DNA of 5,863 nt from an uncultured Phascolarctobacterium sp. GTDB taxonomy: Bacteria > Bacillota > Negativicutes > Acidaminococcales > Acidaminococcaceae. This document shows positions 1 to 5,358 of the stretch, piece by piece. A program made the translations under genes and the position numbers. A model generated the notes under the pieces. That model had not been told where the DNA came from and ran no database searches. It saw only the letters and a program-made list of their open reading frames with translations. Each line of letters opens with the position of its first letter. The first letter of the stretch is position 1. Where the stretch lies: positions 1 through 5,863 of the forward strand of contig USBV01000097.1 of NCBI GenBank assembly GCA_900553055.1, given 5' to 3'.

Positions 1-510
1 GTGCGCGCTGTGTACGAGCCACTTGGCTACAAGGTTTTTGCCATCTCGGCGCAAAGCGGCACAGGTGTTGCAGCCCTGCGCGAGCATTTAAAGGGCAAAA
101 TTTGTGCCTTTGGCGGGCCTTCGGGCGTGGGCAAATCTTCGACGATTAATGCTATCGATAGCAAGGTGGATTTGCGCACGGGCGAGGTTAGCGAAAAGAT
201 TGGCCGCGGCAAGCACACCACGCGCTTTGCCCAGTTGCTGCCCTTTGACGAGGGCTATATTGCCGATACGCCCGGCTTTGGCAATTTACTCTTAGAGGGC
301 ATGGAGCAGGAGCAGGCTGTGGCGGCCTTTCGTGAATTTGCCCAATACGAGGGCGGCTGTCGCTTTTGCCCCTGCTCGCACACGCACGAGCCTGTGTGCG
401 GGGTGAAGGAGGCGGTGGCAGCGGGCCAAATAGCCGCCAGTCGTTATGAATCATATTTAGCAATGCTGGAAGAAATTCGCTTACTAAAAGAGAAAGAGGG
501 AAGAAAATGA
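1..510 (+). CDS. rsgA: Ribosome small-subunit-dependent GTPase A (RsgA/YjeQ), 3' part
   Basis: This is the C-terminal 169 residues of RsgA, the GTPase that acts late in 30S ribosomal subunit maturation in the cytoplasm. The order is that of a circularly permuted GTPase: a G5-like ISAQSG at residues 15-20, Walker A/G1 GPSGVGKS at 39-46, G2 region GRGKHTT at 68-74 and G3 DTPG at 89-92. The zinc-binding tail follows, with C120, C125, H127 and C133 in the [14 protein letters not shown] pattern. The N-terminal OB fold and the G4 NKxD motif are missing because the gene begins before the window. RsgA is usually about 290-300 residues, so roughly 120-130 are outside. The GTG at position 1 is therefore most likely an internal valine codon. 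The stop TGA overlaps the ATG of rpe (ATGA), suggesting translational coupling. Confidence 0.96.
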   Translation: MRAVYEPLGYKVFAISAQSGTGVAALREHLKGKICAFGGPSGVGKSSTINAIDSKVDLRTGEVSEKIGRGKHTTRFAQLLPFDEGYIADTPGFGNLLLEGMEQEQAVAAFREFAQYEGGCRFCPCSHTHEPVCGVKEAVAAGQIAASRYESYLAMLEEIRLLKEKEGRK

Positions 511-1163
511 TGCAAGAAAAGCTTTTAATCGCTCCGTCTATTTTGTCCGCCGATTTTGCGCAATTGGGCGAGGATATCAAAAAGATTGAGGTGGCCGGTG
601 CCGACTGGGTGCATATTGATGTGATGGATGGGCTGTTTGTGCCCAATCTGACCTTTGGCGCGCCCGTGGTAAAGTGCATTCGCAAGACTACCAAGATGTT
701 TTTTGACTGCCATTTGATGGTGGAAAACCCCGAAAAATATATTGCCGATTTTAAGGCTGCCGGTGCGGACCAAATCGTGGTGCATGTGGAGGCGACCAAG
801 CATTTGCATCGCTGCATCCAGCAGATTAAAAACGAGGGCATGAAGGCTGGCGTGGCTCTGTGCCCGGCGACTCCCTTATCCAGTGTGGAGGAAATCCTTC
901 CTTATGTGGATATGGTGCTGATTATGAGCGTTAACCCTGGCTTTGGTGGCCAAAGCTTTATCGAAAGCAGCGTGCCGAAGATTGCCCGCCTGCGCAAGAT
1001 GATTACCGATGCAGGACTTGATGTGGATATTCAGGTTGACGGCGGCATTAACGACAAAACCTCCAAGATCGTCCGCGCTGCCGGTGCCAACATCCTCGTT
1101 GCCGGCTCCTTCGTCTACGGCGCCAAGGATATCAAGGCCGCCATTGAGGCACTGAAGGAGTAA
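507..1163 (+). CDS. rpe: Ribulose-phosphate 3-epimerase
   Basis: This complete 218-residue protein has the usual length for the family. It interconverts D-ribulose 5-phosphate and D-xylulose 5-phosphate in the pentose phosphate pathway as a metal-dependent TIM barrel in the cytosol. Visible signatures are [10 protein letters not shown] at residues 8-17, HIDVMDG at 36-42 (metal ligand H36 and catalytic acid D38), DCHLMV at 67-72 (metal ligand H69), NPGFGGQSF at 143-151 and VDGGIN at 177-182 (second catalytic Asp, D178). The phosphate-binding VAGSFVYG is near the C terminus. All expected catalytic residues are present. The start overlaps the rsgA stop, and GAGGG at 496-500 lies 6 nt before the first of two tandem ATG codons (507 and 510), so either could be used. 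The rsgA-rpe order is common in Bacillota. Confidence 0.97.
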   Translation: MMQEKLLIAPSILSADFAQLGEDIKKIEVAGADWVHIDVMDGLFVPNLTFGAPVVKCIRKTTKMFFDCHLMVENPEKYIADFKAAGADQIVVHVEATKHLHRCIQQIKNEGMKAGVALCPATPLSSVEEILPYVDMVLIMSVNPGFGGQSFIESSVPKIARLRKMITDAGLDVDIQVDGGINDKTSKIVRAAGANILVAGSFVYGAKDIKAAIEALKE

Positions 1164-1186
1164 GAGAATAGTTTTTTTAGCGAAAT

Positions 1187-1198
1187 TTACTATAGTAA
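1187..1198. repeat. 12-bp perfect palindrome after rpe
   Basis: TTACTATAGTAA is its own reverse complement. It lies 23 nt after the rpe stop and just before an AT-rich, TATAAT-containing stretch at 1207-1212. It could be an operator or chance in AT-rich DNA; nothing else identifies its role. Confidence 0.4.
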
Positions 1199-1213
1199 CA
1201 GCATAATATAATA

Positions 1214-1282
1214 GAAGAAAATCATCGCCCTAGGAATGTAAGCGTATTACTTGCAAGTCCTAGGGCAGTTTTGCTTTTCTTC
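1214..1282 (+). terminator. Long hairpin terminator of the rsgA-rpe unit, possibly bidirectional
   Basis: A 9-bp GC-rich perfect stem pairs GCCCTAGGA (1227-1235) with TCCTAGGGC (1258-1266). A second inner stem, GTAAG (1238-1242) with CTTGC (1250-1254), contains one G-U pair. The T-rich tail AGTTTTGCTTTTCT follows. Flanking GAAGAAAA (1214-1221) and TTTTCTTC (1275-1282) are also complementary. On the minus strand the hairpin is likewise followed by a T-rich stretch, so it may stop transcription from both sides. Confidence 0.8.
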
Positions 1283-1326
1283 GTTTATATATGTATATAA
1301 TTCTTTAATGTCGCAATACAGTTTCA

Positions 1327-1381
1327 GAAAGATGCGCTTGCACAACTTTGTAGCAAAAATATTCTTCTGAAAGTTGCGCAA
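1327..1381. repeat. Inverted repeat and spaced direct repeat overlapping a promoter
   Basis: TTGCACAACTTT (1338-1349) and AAAGTTGCGCAA (1370-1381) form a 12-bp inverted repeat with one mismatch around a 20-nt centre. In addition GAAAGATGCGC (1327-1337) recurs as GAAAGTTGCGC (1369-1379) with one mismatch, exactly 42 bp later, about four helical turns. The right-hand copies cover the -35 box of the promoter at 1374-1402. This placement suits a regulator binding site, possibly for the helix-turn-helix of the downstream protein. That assignment is inference. Confidence 0.5.
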
Positions 1382-1402
1382 AAGAAACTTTAGCTGTATA
1401 AT
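1374..1402 (+). promoter_or_regulatory. Sigma-A-type promoter for the HTH-ATPase-nuclease gene
   Basis: The -35 TTGCGC (1374-1379) is separated by 17 nt from a consensus -10 TATAAT (1397-1402). Transcription would start near 1409 and leave a leader of about 49 nt before the ATG at 1458. The -35 sits inside an inverted repeat. Confidence 0.65.
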
Positions 1403-1457
1403 TAAACTAAGATAATTGGATTAAGAATAGGATAGCTTGAAAAGGAGGCCAGATTAT

Positions 1458-3314
1458 ATGGAAAAGACAATGACAGTGCAAGAGGCAGCGGCCCTTTGGC
1501 AAATTGCAGCTAGCCAAGTAACAAAATACTGTCGCCAAAATAGAATCCCCGGAGCCTTTAAGCGGGGCAAGATTTGGCTTATTCCTGAAAGCAGCGCCAA
1601 ACCTAATGATTTGCGCAAAGATATACCTGAACAAATAATAGCAGCTACGCAAGCAGAAAAACTGCTGCCCCTCCCCATAGGCGTCTCCAGCTATAAACGA
1701 GCGGTGGACGAATATTATTATGTGGATAAAACCTTGATGATTAAGGATATTTTGGATGAAAAGCCAGTGGTATCTTTGTTCACAAGACCACGCCGCTTTG
1801 GCAAAACCTTGAATATGGACATGCTACGCACCTTTTTTGAGGCCACCAGCGAGGACAATCAAAAATACTTTAGCAGCATGAAGATTTGGCAATGTGGTGA
1901 AGCATATCGCAAGGAGCAAGGCCGCTATCCCGTCATCTTTTTAACCTTTAAGGATGTAAAAAGTGCTAGCTGGCAGGGCAGCTATATCTTTTTAAAGGAT
2001 ATATTGCGCAGCGAATTTGTGCGACATCAAGAGCTGGCAAGCAGCCAAAGCCTTAGCGAGCCTGAGTTTTACCAAAAGATTGTTGCAAATGAAGCTGGCG
2101 AAAGCGACTATATGCTGGCTTTGAGCAAGCTTTCGCAAATGCTGCATGAGCACTATCAGGTGCCGCCTGTTATTATTATCGACGAATATGATACGCCCAT
2201 TCAGCAGGGCTATCTGCATGGCTATTATGATGAAGCAGTTGCCTTTATGCGTAATTTGTTTTCTGGCGGGTTAAAGGATAATAAGCATTTGCAGTTTGCC
2301 TTTTTAACCGGCATTTTACGCGTAGCTAAGGAAAGCCTTTTTAGTGGCTTGAATAATTTGCAGGTTTATTCGCTTTTGAACGATAGATATAGCAGCTATT
2401 TTGGCTTTACTATGGAAGAAGTGCAGCAGCTGGCTGCTTATTATGGAGCTAGCAATAAGCTGGAGGAAATTATTAGCTGGTATGACGGCTACCATTTTGG
2501 CAAGCAGGATATCTTCAACCCTTGGTCAGTGCTAAATTATTTGCATAATGGCTGCGAGCCTAATCCATTTTGGCTTTCTACTGGTAGTCATGATATTATT
2601 GGCGAAATTTTACAGAAGGCCGATGCCAATATTTGCCGGCAATTGCAGGATTTGCTAGCAGGCAACACTATCTCAACCCTTATTAATGATAACGTAATTT
2701 ATCCGTATTTAAAGGATAATCCTTCTGCTATTTTTAGCTTTTTGCTGATGGCTGGTTATTTGAAGGCTGTGCGCAACACGCTTTTGCCCTTGGGGAGTAG
2801 AATATATGATTTAGCCATCCCCAACAAAGAAATTGCCATTGCCTATAAGCAGGAGATTATTGATAAACTGTTCCCGGAGCGGAGTCAAAGCACTTATGTG
2901 GAGCTGCAAACTGCCTTTGTAAAGCATGATGCGCCTGCGGTGAAGAGGCTATTACGCCAGCTCCTTTTAGAGGTGGTTAGCTATTTTGATACTGCCAGCG
3001 AAAGCTTTTATCAAGGACTTTTGCTTGGCTTATGTGTGGCTATGGATGGATACATAGTTACTTCCAATAGGGAGGCCGGTGAGGGACGGTACGATATTCA
3101 GTTAGAGCCCTACGACAAGCTTTTACCAGAAATTATTATAGAATTAAAGGCCGATACTAAGGGCTCTAATGATTTACAGCAATTGGCTAATACTGCATTA
3201 GAGCAGATAAAGCAAAAAAGCTATAAATCTACTCTTGAGCAACATGGTATTGCTACTGTATTTGCCTACGGCGTTGCTTTTTGTGGCAAACAGGTTGAGG
3301 TCGTGGTGGAGTAG
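1458..3314 (+). CDS. HTH - AAA-ATPase-like - PD-(D/E)XK nuclease family protein
   Basis: This 618-residue protein is of the AAA-ATPase-like/PDDEXK_9 (formerly DUF1703) type. ATG 1458 is chosen because AAGGAGG (1442-1448) lies 9 nt before it; an in-frame TTG at 1437 precedes that site and lacks its own. Residues 5-50 form an excisionase/MerR-like helix-turn-helix ending in the GKIWLIPESSAKPND pattern seen in small bacterial HTH domains. The ATPase part has Walker A-like RPRRFGKT (110-117, K116), Walker B VIIIDEYD (238-245) and the family motif FLTGILRVAKES with FSGLNN after it. The C-terminal nuclease fold has GRYD with D546, then IELK with E562 and K564, and Q583 in the following helix, so the catalytic set looks intact. 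Biological role is unestablished; a defence, toxin or DNA-processing role is inference. The family usually lacks the HTH, which makes this version longer. A HicB-like gene follows 36 nt downstream, probably co-transcribed. Confidence 0.88.
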   Translation: MEKTMTVQEAAALWQIAASQVTKYCRQNRIPGAFKRGKIWLIPESSAKPNDLRKDIPEQIIAATQAEKLLPLPIGVSSYKRAVDEYYYVDKTLMIKDILDEKPVVSLFTRPRRFGKTLNMDMLRTFFEATSEDNQKYFSSMKIWQCGEAYRKEQGRYPVIFLTFKDVKSASWQGSYIFLKDILRSEFVRHQELASSQSLSEPEFYQKIVANEAGESDYMLALSKLSQMLHEHYQVPPVIIIDEYDTPIQQGYLHGYYDEAVAFMRNLFSGGLKDNKHLQFAFLTGILRVAKESLFSGLNNLQVYSLLNDRYSSYFGFTMEEVQQLAAYYGASNKLEEIISWYDGYHFGKQDIFNPWSVLNYLHNGCEPNPFWLSTGSHDIIGEILQKADANICRQLQDLLAGNTISTLINDNVIYPYLKDNPSAIFSFLLMAGYLKAVRNTLLPLGSRIYDLAIPNKEIAIAYKQEIIDKLFPERSQSTYVELQTAFVKHDAPAVKRLLRQLLLEVVSYFDTASESFYQGLLLGLCVAMDGYIVTSNREAGEGRYDIQLEPYDKLLPEIIIELKADTKGSNDLQQLANTALEQIKQKSYKSTLEQHGIATVFAYGVAFCGKQVEVVVE

Positions 3315-3350
3315 GGTTTGTTTACATATAAAAAGGAGGGGTGCGCGACT

Positions 3351-3743
3351 ATGAAGCAGTTTTTTTACCCTGTGATTTTTGAACCTGAGGAAGTAGGCAT
3401 ATCTGCGTATGTTCCGGATATTCCTGGATGCATGACGCAAGGTGATTCTATAGAGGAAGCTTTAGAAAATGTCCAAGAGGCTATTGGTTTGATGTTGGAT
3501 AATATCGCGCCTGAAAATTATCCGAAGCCATCAAAGCCCAATAAGATTACTATTGATGATGAGCAGTTTGTAATGCTGGTAGCATTCGACAAGCTGGCTT
3601 ACGACAGAAAATACAATGCCAAAGCTGTGAAAAAAACTTTATCCATACCTGCTTGGTTAAATAATATGGCCATGGAGCAGAATATTAATTTCTCCAATGT
3701 CCTTCAAAAAGCATTAATGAATGAATTAGGTTTGAATCGCTAG
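3351..3743 (+). CDS. HicB-family antitoxin-like protein, orphan
   Basis: This 130-residue protein has two parts. Residues 1-50 form the HicB partial RNase-H-like fold, with YPVIFEPEE, AYVPDIPGC (19-27), the TQGDSIEEAL turn (29-38) and a following amphipathic helix. Residues 95-130 look like a ribbon-helix-helix DNA-binding segment (TLSIPAWLNNMA, then INFSNVLQKAL). In the HicAB family HicB neutralises the mRNA-cleaving toxin HicA and represses its own operon. No HicA-sized gene (about 60-80 residues, dsRBD-like) lies on either side, so this is an orphan or is paired with something else. AAGGAGG at 3333-3339 lies 11 nt before ATG 3351, and an in-frame TTG at 3318 has no ribosome binding site. 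The 36-nt gap to the upstream gene shows no clear promoter, so co-transcription is likely. The gene ends before a good terminator. Confidence 0.85.
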   Translation: MKQFFYPVIFEPEEVGISAYVPDIPGCMTQGDSIEEALENVQEAIGLMLDNIAPENYPKPSKPNKITIDDEQFVMLVAFDKLAYDRKYNAKAVKKTLSIPAWLNNMAMEQNINFSNVLQKALMNELGLNR

Positions 3744-3795
3744 CCTTAAAAGTAAAGGCCACTGTTGTGTGAAGCATACTGGCATAGCAAAATAT
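3744..3795. other. Short gap after the HicB-like gene, nothing recognised
   Basis: This 52-nt stretch between the HicB-like stop and the terminator stem shows no gene, no HicA remnant and no convincing secondary structure. Confidence 0.5.
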
Positions 3796-3849
3796 CGCTC
3801 TTGTAGGTTGTGAAGTATCAACGTTTCATTACTTATAAGAGCGTTTTTT
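3796..3849 (+). terminator. Rho-independent terminator after the HicB-like gene
   Basis: CGCTCTT (3796-3802) pairs with AAGAGCG (3837-3843). The stem extends inward with wobble pairs to 3808/3831, and an inner TGAA/TTCA stem sits at 3811-3814 and 3825-3828. A run of six T (3844-3849) follows. This closes the two-gene unit that starts at 1458 and separates it from the promoter at 3858. Confidence 0.85.
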
Positions 3850-3857
3850 ATAAAAAC

Positions 3858-3886
3858 TTTACATACGTAATATTACGTAGTATAAT
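3858..3886 (+). promoter_or_regulatory. Near-consensus promoter with palindromic operator in its spacer
   Basis: The -35 TTTACA (3858-3863) and -10 TATAAT (3881-3886) are 17 nt apart, close to the sigma-A optimum. The spacer positions 3864-3879 form a perfect 16-bp palindrome, TACGTAATATTACGTA, so a dimeric repressor bound there would block RNA polymerase directly. Transcription would start near 3893 and read toward the decayed gene at 3956-5014. Which regulator binds is unknown; the ribbon-helix-helix HicB-like protein encoded just upstream is one candidate by position only. Confidence 0.75.
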
Positions 3887-3955
3887 CTCTTTAGAACTTA
3901 TGGCTTAGGCCTGAAGGGAAGGAAGAATATTGTATGGGTACATGTTGCAGTTTAA

Positions 3956-5014
3956 TTGTATATTCCGGACGAGTTGCCAGCGGTGGATTTTGCGGACCCA
4001 GTGGTGCGCGACCAGGCGGTGAACTATACCACTACCTTTGTGCAGGCGTTGCCCAAGCCTGCAGTACTGTATAATTTGCAGCTGGCGGTGCAGCTTGTGC
4101 CGATTTTGGCTAAGGAGGATGTGCCCAAGGGTAGCTATTTGGCGATTACGGACTAGGGGTATTACCTAGAGGAGCCCTTGGCTGAGGCGCAGGTGCCGTG
4201 GATGGAGCTGCCGCTCAAGCTGGATGGGGCTAAGCCCTTTGTGCCCGGGGTTGTTCCCAAACGTGGCAAGCGCGATGTGCTAGCTGCCATTGTACAGGGC
4301 GAGCTTTTTTCGCAGTGCGCGCAGGACGGAGTGGATAGGAAGCAGTTTTATGCTAGCTATTGCAAGGATATTTTGCAGCACAAGATAATGGAGCAGACCA
4401 CGGTGAGCGATGATATTAAGTTTTATCGCTTTTTGGGAGTGGCGGCTAGCCTTACAGGCATGGTGGTGAATTATTCCAATTTAGCTGGGGGAGTAGGGAT
4501 TACGGCTCCTACGGCTAAGCAGTGGCTGCAGTTTTTAGTTGGGGCAGGGGTTGTGTATTTTGTGCAGCCGTTAACGGATGTGCCGGGCAAGCGTTTGATG
4601 AAGGCGCCGAAGCTATATTTTAGGGATGTGGGATTGGCGGCTTATTTGCTGCAGATTAATGATGCTCTGGCCTTGATGCAAAGCTTTTATTTGAAGAATC
4701 TTTTTGATAATTACGTGGTGAATGTGATTCGTGAAAGCTATTTGCAAAAGGGCGAGGTGCCCAAGCTTTTGTTCTATCAGGATTCGAATTATAAGAAGAT
4801 TAGCATGATTGTGCAGGCGGAGGGCAAGCTGCATCCTGTACTTATTAATAAGGAAGAGTTTAGTGTGCGAAAGACGCTGAAGGCCTTTGGGCTTTTGGCG
4901 GAGTATGGCACGGAGCACGGCGTGGAGCTAGGCGCCGGGTGCATTATTGGCATGGGTAAGGAGCAGGAGCTTTTGGAGCAGGGGCTGTATTACTTGCCGG
5001 CGGAGTGCTTATAA
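3956..5014 (+). pseudogene. Decayed DUF4143-family ATPase (5'-truncated, in-frame stop)
   Basis: One reading frame from about 3956 to 5014 aligns by eye with the ATP-binding DUF4143 family (AAA-type ATPase followed by a winged-helix and a nuclease-like C terminus). It is interrupted once by TAG at 4154-4156; the two halves share a frame. The Walker A region, roughly the first 50-60 residues, is absent, and a TAA at 3953-3955 blocks the frame upstream. The Walker B site, expected as LIDE, reads LYNL (near 4058-4081). The DUF4143 core is well preserved: NYSNLAGGVGITAPTAKQWL, then YFVQPL and GKRLMKAPKLYFRDVGLAAYLL. At the C-terminal PD-(D/E)XK-like site the usual KEID and IEIK read KKIS (4793-4804) and VLINK. 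The 3' 278 codons stay open, and AGAGGAG at 4168-4174 before TTG 4178 could allow a shortened product. Activity as an ATPase is very unlikely. Recent decay is the simplest reading. Confidence 0.8.
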
Positions 5015-5074
5015 AATTTCTTCCCACCTCTAGCAGGAGAATCGCCAAGTGTGTTGAATATTATTAATTGGAAA
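5015..5074. other. Leader region upstream of the cobalamin riboswitch
   Basis: This AT-rich stretch must carry or lie just downstream of the promoter for the riboswitch-cobU transcript. TATTAT at 5059-5064 could serve as a -10, but no good -35 lies 16-18 nt before it, so no promoter is assigned with confidence. No terminator is visible for the decayed gene upstream. Confidence 0.4.
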
Positions 5075-5241
5075 TTTTTGACAGGTGCAGTGACTGCGGT
5101 CACCGCTGAAAAGGGAATACCGGTGCGAATCCGGAGCAGTCCCGCTACTGTAAGTGGAGCCTAAGCAAATATGTCACTGACGAAAGTTGGGAAGGCGCTG
5201 AGGGCGAAGAAGCTAAGCCAGGAGACCTGCCTGTTGCGAAA
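5075..5241 (+). ncRNA. Cobalamin riboswitch aptamer
   Basis: The aptamer senses adenosylcobalamin or related corrinoids in the nascent mRNA. The B12 box AGCCAGGAGACCTGCC is at 5216-5231. Upstream core elements are in the expected order: GGTGC near 5084, AAAAGGGAA near 5109-5117, CCGGTGCGAATCCGG around 5120-5134, then CAGTCCCGCTACTGTAAG. GGGAAGGC lies before the B12 box. ACAGG (5081-5085) can pair with CCTGT (5230-5234) to close the outer helix. Boundaries are approximate. Its position before cobU is the classical arrangement for feedback control of corrinoid synthesis or salvage. Confidence 0.95.
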
Positions 5242-5253
5242 CCGTGGGCTTAC

Positions 5254-5337
5254 GGGAGATAGGCTGGTTTTCGTGTGCAATTAAATAGGAAGAAAGTGTA
5301 ATTTTTGGAGCCTCCCGCCACGAGTGGGAGGCTTTTT
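5254..5337 (+). terminator. Riboswitch expression platform: terminator with possible antiterminator
   Basis: AGCCTCCCGC (5309-5318) pairs with GTGGGAGGCT (5324-5333) around a 5-nt loop and runs into five T (5333-5337), a strong intrinsic terminator 21 nt before the cobU ATG. Upstream GGGA (5254-5257) and GGCT (5262-5265) are complementary to the terminator's left arm AGCCTCCC with a 4-nt bulge, which gives a candidate antiterminator. CGAAACC (5237-5243) can also pair with GGTTTTCG (5266-5273), competing with the outer aptamer helix. The layout implies transcriptional attenuation when ligand binds. The terminator is clear; the antiterminator is inferred. Confidence 0.8.
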
Positions 5338-5358
5338 AACATGAAGGGAGGCAAGAAA

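Noticed and set aside
188..841. Long minus-strand open frame of 217 codons over rsgA and rpe
   Set aside because: It lies antisense to two unmistakable genes, and its translation is low-complexity and matches no family I recognise.
1281..1301. TATAAT at 1296-1301 as an additional promoter
   Set aside because: No acceptable -35 lies 16-18 nt upstream; the T-rich tail of the terminator is there instead.
1437..1457. TTG start extending the ATPase-nuclease by seven residues
   Set aside because: The extension would translate the AAGGAGG ribosome binding site itself; ATG 1458 is correctly spaced from that site.
3318..3350. TTG start extending the HicB-like protein by eleven residues
   Set aside because: The extension covers the ribosome binding site at 3333-3339, and family similarity begins at ATG 3351.
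3315..3857. A hicA toxin gene beside the HicB-like gene
   Set aside because: I looked in the gaps on both sides and found no 60-80 codon frame with HicA-like features.
3934..4074. 46-codon ORF from ATG 3934 with a purine-rich GGGAAGGAAG upstream
   Set aside because: It is well placed after the promoter but mostly reads the decayed ATPase in another frame and resembles no known protein, so it is probably a by-product of the 5' deletion.
4154..4156. TAG read as pyrrolysine
   Set aside because: There is no insertion element or supporting gene in the window, and the surrounding gene is otherwise decayed, so a nonsense mutation is simpler.
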